A stretch of DNA of 32,859 nucleotides. Origin: Nocardiopsis salina YIM 90010 (GTDB lineage Bacteria; Actinomycetota; Actinomycetes; Streptosporangiales; Streptosporangiaceae). Numbering within the stretch: the stretch's first letter is position 1; each line of letters begins with the position of its first letter. The notes under the pieces are model-generated. The model made no database searches. It saw nothing but the letters and a program-made list of their open reading frames with translations, and had not been told where the DNA came from. The stretch spans positions 639-33,497 of the forward strand of contig NZ_ANBF01000191.1 in the NCBI RefSeq assembly GCF_000341025.1, written 5' to 3'. Shown in pieces: positions 23,056 through 30,326 of this stretch. The translations under genes were made by a program, and so were the position numbers.

Positions 23056-24569
23056 CGGAGCGGGAGTCGCTCTTCCGCGAAGGTGGGACGTCGGCCGAGC
23101 GCTGGGAGCAGCTGCGCCAGCACCACCGAAGGATCGTCTGGATCCCCTGCACCCTGATGTTCCTGGGTTTCTGGCAGCTCCTGGCTCCGTTGACCCTGGC
23201 CTATCGCAAGGAGGAGTTGTGGGCGGTCCCCAGTGGAGGCCGCGGCCCTTGGTTCTTCGAAGACGCCACGATGGATGTGCTGCGTGCAGACCTGACGACG
23301 TGGTCGGCGGTCGGTAGCGGCGCGCTGCTGGTGGTGCTGGGCTGGTTGGCATTGCGGCCCAACCGGCCTGTGGTGTGGTGGGGCGCGTGCTTCGTGGGGC
23401 TTTGGCTGCTGTCGGCTCCCATCATGTTGTGGACCCCCAGCGCGGCAGCGTACGTGAACGACACACTTGTAGGGACGCTGGTGGTGGCGCTCACCATTGT
23501 GCTTCCCGGTATTCCGAACGAACCGGCGTTCGAGTCCAAGGGGAAGGCCACACCACCCGGGTGGAGCTACAACCCTTCGAGCTGGCCACAGCGGCTCATC
23601 CTGATCGCTGTCGCGTGCGTCGGGCTGTTCGCATCGCGCTATCTCGCCGCCTACCAGCTCGGCTACGTGGACGAGGTCTGGGACCCCTTCTTCGGTTTTT
23701 CCGAGGGAACGCAACGGGTGCTCGACTCCGAGTTGTCCCATGCCTTTCCTGTCTCCGACGCGGGGCTGGGTGCGATCGCCTACAACCTGGAGATCCTTGC
23801 GGTCTTGGGAGGCAACGCAGCGCGCTGGCGTACCTCGCCCTGGACTGTGGCCATCTTCGGCGTCCTGGTCCTGCCTCTGGGCCTGGCCCACGTTGCTCTC
23901 ATCATGTCCATGCCGGTCATCGTGCAGGCCTGGTGCACGCTCTGCTTGGTCGCGGGGGCGGTCGCCCTGCCGATGGTGGTGTTCGCCGTCGACGAGGTGG
24001 TGGCCATGGGCCAGCACCTGCGCCGGGCCAGGGAACAGGGTGACCGCGGCGGCTCGACTTGGAAGGTGTTCTGGCTCGGGAGTACCTCGGAAGGGAGCAC
24101 GGCTGACGGACGCACTCCTCAGATGCTGGACCTGGGTGAACGGCCCATCCGGGTCGTGGGCGCCTCCCTCTGGGGGGCCAGCGCACGCCTACCGCTACTG
24201 GGCGCTGTGGCTCTCAGCATCCTGCTCTATGCCACACCCGGCATCTACGGTCTGGAGCCGGGTGAACCCCAGGCCACGGTGGCGCACATCGGAGGGGCCG
24301 TGCTCATTGTCGTCACGGCCGTGGCAGTGGCCGAGGTCATCCGACCGGCACGCCTGTTGGCTGTGGTGGCCGGGCCGGCGGTGGCAGTGTCCGTATGGTT
24401 CACAGGAGCGGGGCCGGCGGTCTCGGTTCTTGTCCTTGGCGTCGGCCTCGTAGCTGCCGCGCTCTCACTGCCGCGCGGCCCCTTCAGGGAGTCCTACGGT
24501 GACTGGTCCTCGGTGGCGGCGTGGCCACGCTCGCTGGGCGCCCCGAACCAGATCATGAGAGAGCCCTGA
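23052..24569 (+). CDS. SPW-repeat / VKOR-like polytopic membrane protein
   Basis: A 505-residue membrane protein with about 10-12 helices. The N-terminal half has SPW-like features (NPSSWPQRLILIAVA near residues 174-188). The middle has the VKOR-like segment: SDAGLGAIAYNLEILAVLGG, RWRTSPWTVAIFGVLVLPLG and the redox motif AWCTLCLVAGA (Cys295, Cys298), followed by DEVVAMGQHL. This is the vitamin K epoxide reductase family layout that recurs beside NAD(P) dehydrogenases in bacteria. The loop cysteine pair of canonical VKORs, which passes electrons to DsbA-like partners, is absent here: the loop reads WDPFFGFSEGTQRVLDSEL. ATG 23052 overlaps the SDR stop. The role is unknown; quinone-linked redox chemistry is a guess. 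Confidence 0.85.
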   Translation: MTERESLFREGGTSAERWEQLRQHHRRIVWIPCTLMFLGFWQLLAPLTLAYRKEELWAVPSGGRGPWFFEDATMDVLRADLTTWSAVGSGALLVVLGWLALRPNRPVVWWGACFVGLWLLSAPIMLWTPSAAAYVNDTLVGTLVVALTIVLPGIPNEPAFESKGKATPPGWSYNPSSWPQRLILIAVACVGLFASRYLAAYQLGYVDEVWDPFFGFSEGTQRVLDSELSHAFPVSDAGLGAIAYNLEILAVLGGNAARWRTSPWTVAIFGVLVLPLGLAHVALIMSMPVIVQAWCTLCLVAGAVALPMVVFAVDEVVAMGQHLRRAREQGDRGGSTWKVFWLGSTSEGSTADGRTPQMLDLGERPIRVVGASLWGASARLPLLGAVALSILLYATPGIYGLEPGEPQATVAHIGGAVLIVVTAVAVAEVIRPARLLAVVAGPAVAVSVWFTGAGPAVSVLVLGVGLVAAALSLPRGPFRESYGDWSSVAAWPRSLGAPNQIMREP

Positions 24570-24589
24570 GACGCGGCCGGACGGGGCCC

Positions 24590-24830
24590 TTGTACAAAGC
24601 AGACAACCTTGTGCCGTGTCCTGCCGGAGGTGATCTCGGTGCTGGTCCGGATGATGCGGATGACCTGGCGGGCGTGGGTAACTCAAGACCGCCGGCGGCC
24701 AGGACCTTGGCGGTGCGGTCTCGCCGTTCTGCCTGCGCGTGCAGCCGCGGCTGGTTGCCCTTGACCTGGAGCAGGTAGTGGGTTCCGGCCTGTTCGGCGA
24801 GGTAGCGGGCGGTGGGGCGCTGGGTGTGCC
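24590..24830 (-). pseudogene. ISAs1-family transposase fossil
   Basis: On the minus strand, HTQRPTARYLAEQAGTHYLL followed by QVKGNQPRLHAQAE matches the conserved DALHTQ...YL..VKGNQP region of ISAs1/H-repeat transposases. The frame continues to TAKVLAAGGLELP, then shifts -1 near 24680 to HARQVIRIIRTSTEITSGRT, again family sequence. Both termini are missing. It fills most of the 357-bp gap between the VKOR-like gene and the DinB-like gene. Confidence 0.8.
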
Positions 24831-24926
24831 CACCACTGTCGCTGCGCATGGACGACCGACCGAGCACACACCACCCGCTGGCGGCATCCGATGGTACTTC
24901 GCAGAGCGCCTCACCGGGTGAGTCGC

Positions 24927-25574
24927 TCAGAACGCGCGGACTGCTCCGGGATGGCGTTCCCGGCGTGACAGGCTCCGTACGGTCGCCGGTCCGCCTTCGC
25001 GCGCTGCGGCGATCTCTCCGAGCAATCCGGCAGTGATCCGGTACGCCTCATCGGAGATCTCCGCGGAGGCGTCGAGACCGACGCCGACAGCGAGATCGTC
25101 GAGGTGAACCACCAGTTCGAGCAGGCGGGTGCGCAGATACTCACCCATGGTCAGGACAAGGCCTCCGAGGACCTCGACCCGACGATCGAGTTGTTCCTCG
25201 TCGAGTCGTTGTTCGAGGATGCGGCGGGCCGAGGAGAACTGGTCGGCCAGCGCTCGAGCACCCTGGCCCGAGGCTTCTGCGCCGCGCTGACGCACGGCGC
25301 GGTGGAAGTCGCTGTCGACAGGGTCGTGTGTGGCGAGCACGGTCAGGAAGTAGTCGGCCGCCTCCGACGGGGCACGGCCCGAAGAAGACTCCGGGGCATC
25401 GAGACAGGTCAGAACCGTCTGCACGGCCCGCGCGAGATGCCCGGACAACGCACCGACCGTGTACCCGTCGAGTGAACTCGGGGCATTCCACCGGCTCGCG
25501 ACGGTCGGGTGTCTCAACAGCCTCTCGGCTGCTTCGGCGGTACGGAGGAATACCTGGTCGATCACGCCGGTCAT
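24927..25574 (-). CDS. DinB/maleylpyruvate-isomerase N-terminal-like protein
   Basis: A 215-residue all-helical protein of the MDMPI_N/DinB-like superfamily, common in actinobacteria, where many members are mycothiol-dependent transferases or isomerases. Evidence: LRTAEAAERLLRHPTVASRW, SLDGYTVGALSGHLARAVQT (a His in the usual helix-2 position), and LRTRLLELVVHLDDLAVGVG, which contains the LLE.VVH.DDLA motif typical of this group. Most metal-ligand histidines seem present, but the substrate is unknown. ATG 25574 is the only good start; no strong ribosome site. It lies just inside the right att-like repeat, on the opposite strand to the redox operon. Confidence 0.8.
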   Translation of the reverse strand: MTGVIDQVFLRTAEAAERLLRHPTVASRWNAPSSLDGYTVGALSGHLARAVQTVLTCLDAPESSSGRAPSEAADYFLTVLATHDPVDSDFHRAVRQRGAEASGQGARALADQFSSARRILEQRLDEEQLDRRVEVLGGLVLTMGEYLRTRLLELVVHLDDLAVGVGLDASAEISDEAYRITAGLLGEIAAAREGGPATVRSLSRRERHPGAVRAF

Positions 25575-25619
25575 GGTAGGCCCGGTGCGTGGCGAAGGAC
25601 CGTGACCGACACGATCGCC

Positions 25620-25673
25620 GGGTCGTGGGTTCCGAGCCCGCCGTCCCGACAGAAGCAGCAGGTCATAGAAGGG
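25620..25673 (+). repeat. Right att-like repeat (partial tRNA-Pro copy)
   Basis: A degenerate direct copy of 19607-19662: the T arm, acceptor 3' strand and downstream flank of tRNA-Pro, with four substitutions and a 2-nt deletion. The 5' part of the tRNA is absent, so no functional tRNA can be made. It marks the far end of the putative island; the glutaminase gene beyond it (stop at 25781) should be native chromosome. Confidence 0.7.
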
Positions 25674-25780
25674 TCCTCCGCGTGACCGGCGGAGGCGAAG
25701 AAGCAGAGCGCGGGTGCGAAGGACTCACGGTTCGTCGCACCCCTGCCCGACCGTCCGGCGGCGGGCAGTGGGGACGCGTT

Positions 25781-27052
25781 CTACCCCTGGCTCCGTTCGA
25801 AGCGGTCCACCGACCAGCGCTCGACCGAACGCCCCTGGCTGTCCTGGAAGCCGGGAACGGTCTCCTCGGGATCGACCAGGATGATCCGGTGCCCGGCGTC
25901 GATGAGCTTGGCCGCCATCGCCGCCGACGTCCGGCGGGCCACCGGCAGCACCTCGTCCACGCGGCTCATGTCGAAGACCACCAGGTCGGTCGGCGGCGGG
26001 TTCCCGATGAGCTCGTGCGTCAGCGCCTCGATACTGCTGAGCACCATGTCGCCCTGGAGCACGTAGACCGTCGCCGGCTCTCCCCCGACCGCCACCGCGC
26101 GGGTCTCCCGCAGTGACGAGCGCGCGGGCCGGCCCGCCTCCATCAGGTGCAGTCCCAGGTCCTCGGAGAGTTTCTCCATCATCACCACGCCCCGCGCGCT
26201 GTTGCCGTGAGCGTCCAGCCGGGGTGAGAAGACCGCCACACCGACCTGGCCGGGCAGCACACCGATGATGCCCCCCGCGACGCCGCTCTTGGCGGGGATA
26301 CCGACACTGGTCAGCCAGTCCCCGGCCGCGTCGTACATGCCGCACGAGGCCATCACGCTGAGCACGTGCCTGGTGGTGCGCCTGCTGAACAGACGGAGGC
26401 CGGTTTTGGGCTGGACACCGCCGTTGGCGAGTGTGGCCGCCATGAGGGCCAGGTCGTGTACGGTCACCGACGCCGAGCACTGGCGGATGTAGCCCTCGAC
26501 GGCGGCGGCCGGGTCGTGGTCCAGCCGGCCCGAGGCGTGCAGCAAGTAGGCGAGCCCGAGATTGCGGTCCCCGGTCGCGAGCTCCGACGAGGCCAGCGCC
26601 TCATCGATCTCCACCCGTCGCTGTGCGAGGTCGGAGAAGAGGCCCAGGACGCGGTCGACGGGCTCGGCCCGGTCGCGCTCGACGAGCGCGTGCGTGGCGA
26701 TCGCCCCGGCGTTGATCATCGGGTTGCGGGGCTTGCCGGTCTCAGGATCCAACGACAGCTCGTTGAAGGCCTCACCGCTGGGCTCGACGCCGACGCGGTC
26801 GAGGACGTACCCGAGCCCGTGGTCCTCGATCGCCAGCGCGTAGGCGAAGGGCTTGGACATCGACTGGATGCTGAACCGGTCGTCGGTGTTCCCGCTCGCG
26901 TACACCGTTCCGTTGACCGTGCACAGCGCGACCGCCACACGCTCGGGGTCCGCGGTGGCGAGCTCCGGTATGTAGTCGGCCGGGGAGCCGGAGTCGACGT
27001 GATCCGTCCCGGTGATGATGCCGTCGAGGTAGTCGAGGATCGGTGAGCGCAT
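25781..27052 (-). CDS. glsA: Glutaminase with C-terminal STAS domain
   Basis: A 423-residue fusion. Residues ~1-300 form a serine-dependent glutaminase (L-glutamine to L-glutamate and ammonia). Seen are FSIQSMSKPF with the catalytic Ser64/Lys67 pair, NPMINAGAI, GDRNLGLAYLL, KSGVAGGIIGVLPG and SPRLDAHGNSARGV. Residues ~320-415 form a STAS-like domain (VYVLQGDMVLSSIEALTHEL, DLVVFDMSRVDEVLPVARRT, GHRIILVDPE), as found in actinobacterial glutaminases, where it may regulate activity or assembly. ATG 27052 has AGGAGAA seven bases upstream; the open frame extends further but is non-coding in character. It is divergent from the YihY gene. The enzyme assignment is firm; the STAS role is inferred. Confidence 0.93.
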   Translation of the reverse strand: MRSPILDYLDGIITGTDHVDSGSPADYIPELATADPERVAVALCTVNGTVYASGNTDDRFSIQSMSKPFAYALAIEDHGLGYVLDRVGVEPSGEAFNELSLDPETGKPRNPMINAGAIATHALVERDRAEPVDRVLGLFSDLAQRRVEIDEALASSELATGDRNLGLAYLLHASGRLDHDPAAAVEGYIRQCSASVTVHDLALMAATLANGGVQPKTGLRLFSRRTTRHVLSVMASCGMYDAAGDWLTSVGIPAKSGVAGGIIGVLPGQVGVAVFSPRLDAHGNSARGVVMMEKLSEDLGLHLMEAGRPARSSLRETRAVAVGGEPATVYVLQGDMVLSSIEALTHELIGNPPPTDLVVFDMSRVDEVLPVARRTSAAMAAKLIDAGHRIILVDPEETVPGFQDSQGRSVERWSVDRFERSQG

Positions 27053-27274
27053 CAGGGTTCTCCTGTCCCGGGATCGGTGCCGCCGCGTGCCGTGGTCCTC
27101 CAGGGGCCCTCCGCAGGGCGGGGCAGGCGTGGCCACGAAGTGGGCCCAGAGTAGTGGCGCTGCATGTCGGCGTACTGACTGACATGCGCATTCGTGGCTC
27201 ACAATGGGGATGAGTCCGGCGTCAGGGCTCGGTCGAACCGGTCGTGGAGGCACGCGTCCTGGGACGGATGGTGG

Positions 27275-28210
27275 ATGGTGGAAGCGCAGGAGGGGCAGGC
27301 GAGCAGGCCCCGCACCGCGGGTGCCTCGGCGTTGCAGCCCGCACGCGCCCCCGCGTCGCCGTGGCGTGCCGTCGCTGCGCGGGTCTGGCTGGAGCTGAAG
27401 AAGGGCCACGCCGGTCTCCTCGCCGCGGGGATGGCGTTCAGGGCGCTGCTCGCACTGTTCCCGGCCATGCTCGCCGCGGTCAGCATCTTCGGCATCCTCG
27501 CCGATCCGGATGACCTCACCGACCAGATCCGGGACTGGCTCGCAGCCCTTCCCGACGAGGTGAGAGCGCTGATCGAGGGTCAGCTCGTCACCATCGCCGA
27601 GACCGAGACCGGGACGCTCGGATTCACGTTCGCCACCTCGGTACTGATCGCCCTCTGGAACGCGTCAGGAGGCATGTACGGCTTCATGGAGGGCTGCAAC
27701 GCCGCCTACGACGTGGCGGACGGCCGCCCCTACCCCGTCAGACGCGCCATCGCCCTGCTCCTGGCCCTGGGCGTGGGTGCCTTCGTCTGTGCCGGGGTCG
27801 GTGTGATGGCCGGGGTCCCGGCACTGCTCGGCCACCTCGGTCTGGGCGAGGGCGCCACGCTCGCGATCCGGATCGGCCAATGGCCTCTGCTCGCGTTGCT
27901 GACCGTGGTGGGGCTGGGTGCGGTCTACCGGATCGCGCCCCACCGTCCGAGACGGTCCCGCCGCTGGGTCACACCGGGTGCGTTGATCGCCATGCTGCTG
28001 TGGTTGTTCGGTTCCTTGCTCTTCACCTACTCCGTGCAGCGGTTCGGTGACTTCGGCGCGACCTACGGAGCGATCGCCGGGGTCATCGTGCTGATGCTGT
28101 GGCTGTGGTTGTCGTCGCTCATCGTGCTGCTCGGGGCCACGATCAACGCCGAGTTCGAACGCGCGCACGAGGCGTCCCCGGTCGCCGCTGCTCCGGGGCC
28201 GGACGGGTGA
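27275..28210 (+). CDS. YihY/BrkB-family membrane protein
   Basis: A 311-residue protein with about six membrane helices of the YihY/virulence-factor BrkB family. Characteristic pieces are AAGMAFRALLALFPAMLAAV (helix 1), SVLIALWNASGGMYGFMEGCN followed by an AYDVADGRPY loop, VYRIAPHRPRRSRRWVTPGA between helices, and the C-terminal FGATYGAIAGVIVLMLWLWL and GATINAEFER. Once called ribonuclease BN, the family is now considered an inner-membrane protein of unknown transport or envelope function. ATG 27275 is chosen for the GGA-rich upstream stretch; GTG 27278 is an equal option. The open frame upstream to 27194 overlaps the divergent promoter region. Confidence 0.88.
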   Translation: MVEAQEGQASRPRTAGASALQPARAPASPWRAVAARVWLELKKGHAGLLAAGMAFRALLALFPAMLAAVSIFGILADPDDLTDQIRDWLAALPDEVRALIEGQLVTIAETETGTLGFTFATSVLIALWNASGGMYGFMEGCNAAYDVADGRPYPVRRAIALLLALGVGAFVCAGVGVMAGVPALLGHLGLGEGATLAIRIGQWPLLALLTVVGLGAVYRIAPHRPRRSRRWVTPGALIAMLLWLFGSLLFTYSVQRFGDFGATYGAIAGVIVLMLWLWLSSLIVLLGATINAEFERAHEASPVAAAPGPDG

Positions 28211-28581
28211 TGTGGTCCAATGCGTGGAATCGCTCCTGCCTGCCCTGCCCGCCCTGTGAAGACGGCCGCCACCGCATCCTGGTGGTCAGCGCCGTGGCCG
28301 GGCGGGCAGTGCAGCGCCATCGACATCACCTCCTGACGACGTGGGGTTCGTAGAAGCGCCCGACAGAGCCCGGGGCGGTTCGTCCGGGAACAGGCGCTTC
28401 ACGGGGCCGCGCCCCCGGCGTTGCAATGCGTCGCGTGCGTACCCGGGGGCGGGGGTTAGGCCCGGGAGACCCTGCCCGTGCGCTCCGTCAGGGCCCGCCC
28501 GTGCGCGGCCGCGCTCCCCGCGCTCCGTACCATGGGTGCGACCTCGAACACGCGGGACCGCCCGCGACGGAAGGAGCCCCG
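28211..28581. other. Intergenic region upstream of PIG-L gene
   Basis: 371 bp with GC-rich, low-complexity sequence (CCCGGGGGCGGGGGTT near 28440). No convincing gene, RNA or promoter was found. A minus-strand open frame with a good ribosome site (AGGAGGTG, ATG at about 28326) loses coding bias after some 25 codons and runs into the YihY gene. Confidence 0.4.
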
Positions 28582-29301
28582 GTGTCCGACGCAGCGCCCG
28601 ACGCCCCCGAACGCGCCCTGGTCGTCATGGCCCACCCCGACGACGCGGACTTCTCCTGCGCCGGGACCGTCGCCCTGTGGACCCGCGCCGGGGCCGAGGT
28701 CGTTTACCTCATGGTCACCGACGGTGAGGCCGGCGGTGACGAGCTCACCATGGACAGCGTCGAGATCGGTGCGATGCGCCGCGAGGAACAGCGCCGCGCC
28801 GCAGCCGAGGTCGGGGTCGACGACGTGCGCTTTCTCGGGTACCCCGACGGACGCCTCGTGCCCACCCTCGACCTGCGCCGCGACATCGCACGCGTCATCC
28901 GTCAGGTGCGGCCGGAGCGTGTGGTCATCCCCAGCCCCGAACGCGACTGGGACAGCATCCCCGCCAGCCACCCCGACCACATGGCCGCCGGTGAGGCTGC
29001 GATCAACGCCGTCTTCCCCGACGCGCGCAACCCTCACGCGCACCGCGAACTCCTCCTCGAGGAGGGGTTGAAGCCGTGGCCCGTCCCCGAGGTGTGGGTC
29101 GTCGGAGGGCCCGGCCACCACACCGACATCACCGACGTCTTCGACCGCAAGCTCGCGGCGCTGGCCGCGCACGAGAGCCAGATCGGCGACATCGGCGAGA
29201 TCGAACCGATGCTGCGCAAGTGGATGGGCATCACCGCCGTCGAGGCCGGTATGCCCGAGGGGAGCCTCGCAGAGTCCTTCCGGGTTGCCCGCATCGGCTG
29301 A
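28582..29301 (+). CDS. PIG-L/LmbE-family deacetylase (MshB/Mca-like)
   Basis: A 239-residue zinc-dependent N-acetylglucosaminyl-type deacetylase. The zinc/catalytic motif AHPDDADFSCAGTVA is at residues 17-31; SHPDHMAAGEAAI supplies the distal histidines, with GGPGHHTDITDVFDRKLAAL and AHESQIGD in the C-terminal part. Paralogues of MshB (mycothiol biosynthesis) and Mca (mycothiol conjugate amidase) are numerous in actinomycetes and also tailor antibiotics and sugars. This one is shorter than MshB and lacks mycothiol genes nearby, so a generic deacetylase is the safer call. GTG 28582 is set by GGAAGGAG about six bases upstream. Confidence 0.9.
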   Translation: MSDAAPDAPERALVVMAHPDDADFSCAGTVALWTRAGAEVVYLMVTDGEAGGDELTMDSVEIGAMRREEQRRAAAEVGVDDVRFLGYPDGRLVPTLDLRRDIARVIRQVRPERVVIPSPERDWDSIPASHPDHMAAGEAAINAVFPDARNPHAHRELLLEEGLKPWPVPEVWVVGGPGHHTDITDVFDRKLAALAAHESQIGDIGEIEPMLRKWMGITAVEAGMPEGSLAESFRVARIG

Positions 29302-29444
29302 ACCCGCACCGGTCGAGGGAGTGGGTGACCTGCGTCGACGCGGGCCCGGAGGGTAGGCGCGGGCCGCGTGCGGGTAGCGCTCCGTACAGGGGCGCATGTC
29401 ACTGCGGCCCCGTACGGCGACCGACGAGGGCTGAGGTGAGGACG

Positions 29445-30065
29445 GTGTTCCGGGACCGACTCGAGGCGGGTGAACGCCTGGCCGACGAACTGGCCGCGCA
29501 GGAGTGGAATCGGCCGGTCGTGCTCGCCATGCCGCGCGGGGGAGTGCCTGTCGCTGTCCCGGTCGCCCGCCGCCTGGGCGCAGTCCTGGACGTGGTCGTG
29601 GCCCGCAAGATCCCCGTCCCCGGCAGTCCCGAGGTCGCCGTCGGCGCCACTACCGCCCAGGGGCCGCCCCTCTTCAACCGGCGGTCCCTGGAACGGCTCG
29701 GGCTCACCGAGGACGATCTGACCGACGCGGTCGGTGTCGAACAGGGCGAGGCCCAGCGCCGGGTCGAGATCTACCGCGGAGGGGCCGCGGAACCCGAGGT
29801 GCGCGATCGCGATGTGATCGTCGTCGACGACGGCCTCGCCACCGGGATGAGCGCCCGTGCTGCCCTGGGGCACCTCCGGGAGAGCGGCGCCGCCTCGCTC
29901 GTACTGGCCGTACCCGTGCGTTCCCCCGACGCCGCCCCCACCGACCTGTGCGACCGGGTCGTGGCGGTGCAGGTGCCCGACGGGTTCCGGTCGGTGGGGG
30001 AGTGGTACGAGGACTTCACACAGGTCGCCGACGACGAGGTCAGGCGCCTGCTCGCCAGGGCTTGA
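29445..30065 (+). CDS. Phosphoribosyltransferase-domain protein
   Basis: A 206-residue type I PRTase fold. Seen are the N-terminal VFRDRLEAGERLADEL and VVLAMPRGGVPVAVPVARRL (pyrophosphate loop), then VVARKIPVPGSPEVAVGA, and the PRPP-binding loop VIVVDDGLATGMSARAAL (about residues 124-141). The family (COG1926) is of unknown substrate and is often fused to a dienelactone-hydrolase-like domain; here it stands alone and a matching hydrolase gene is at 9093. Start is uncertain: GTG 29445 (chosen, with GAGGTGAGG upstream) or GTG 29436. A short hairpin with four T follows the stop. Confidence 0.88.
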   Translation: MFRDRLEAGERLADELAAQEWNRPVVLAMPRGGVPVAVPVARRLGAVLDVVVARKIPVPGSPEVAVGATTAQGPPLFNRRSLERLGLTEDDLTDAVGVEQGEAQRRVEIYRGGAAEPEVRDRDVIVVDDGLATGMSARAALGHLRESGAASLVLAVPVRSPDAAPTDLCDRVVAVQVPDGFRSVGEWYEDFTQVADDEVRRLLARA

Positions 30066-30067
30066 GG

Positions 30068-30086
30068 CCCCAGGGCGTGGGGTTTT
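30068..30086 (+). terminator. Short hairpin terminator after the PRTase gene
   Basis: CCCCA-GGGCG-TGGGG followed by TTTT. The stem is only 5 bp but GC-rich, 3 nt after the stop codon. Confidence 0.45.
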
Positions 30087-30180
30087 CTGGGTGGCCGAGG
30101 TGAATCTACAGCGTCAAGGCAGCGCTGGTCCTCGAGCGCCATCGACCGGGGAAGCGCCTCCGGTCCGGTGAAAACCCACG

Positions 30181-30191
30181 AAAACGATTCA
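30181..30191. promoter_or_regulatory. Upstream copy of LacI-like operator candidate (rha)
   Basis: AAAACGATTCA, identical to 30282-30292 and in the same orientation 101 bp upstream. The central CG between A/T-rich half-sites is the hallmark of LacI-family operators. It lies upstream of the predicted -35. Confidence 0.5.
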
Positions 30192-30234
30192 TGCGCCGGA
30201 TGACCCGGTGCTCCGCCCTCCGTTCGGCCTACTC

Positions 30235-30264
30235 TTGACGCTCTGTGTGTGTCGTGGGTAACTT
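30235..30264 (+). promoter_or_regulatory. Predicted promoter of the rhamnose operon
   Basis: TTGACG (30235-30240), 18-nt spacer, TAACTT (30259-30264); predicted start near 30271. One operator copy lies just downstream and the other upstream, about ten helical turns apart, a layout that would allow loop-type repression. Confidence 0.55.
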
Positions 30265-30281
30265 GCTTCCGGCGTTTTTGT

Positions 30282-30292
30282 AAAACGATTCA
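30282..30292. promoter_or_regulatory. Downstream copy of LacI-like operator candidate (rha)
   Basis: AAAACGATTCA just after the predicted transcription start, 35 nt before the isomerase start codon, within TGTAAAACGATTCAAC, an imperfect palindrome centred on CG. The LacI-family regulator itself is not in this window. Confidence 0.55.
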
Positions 30293-30326
30293 ACACCTCC
30301 GCGCCACCCCCGAACGGAGCCCCACC

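Noticed and set aside
25620-25673. A second tRNA gene
   Set aside because: Only the 3' portion of tRNA-Pro is present, with no anticodon arm or 5' acceptor strand, so it is an att-like remnant.
28063-28329. Small minus-strand ORF starting MSMALHCPPGHGADHQDAV with a good AGGAGG site
   Set aside because: Codon bias collapses after about 25 codons and the rest is antisense to the YihY gene; no homologue recognised.
30242-30252. Short GT dinucleotide run
   Set aside because: Only about five repeat units, lying in the promoter spacer; no evidence that it is a variable tract.
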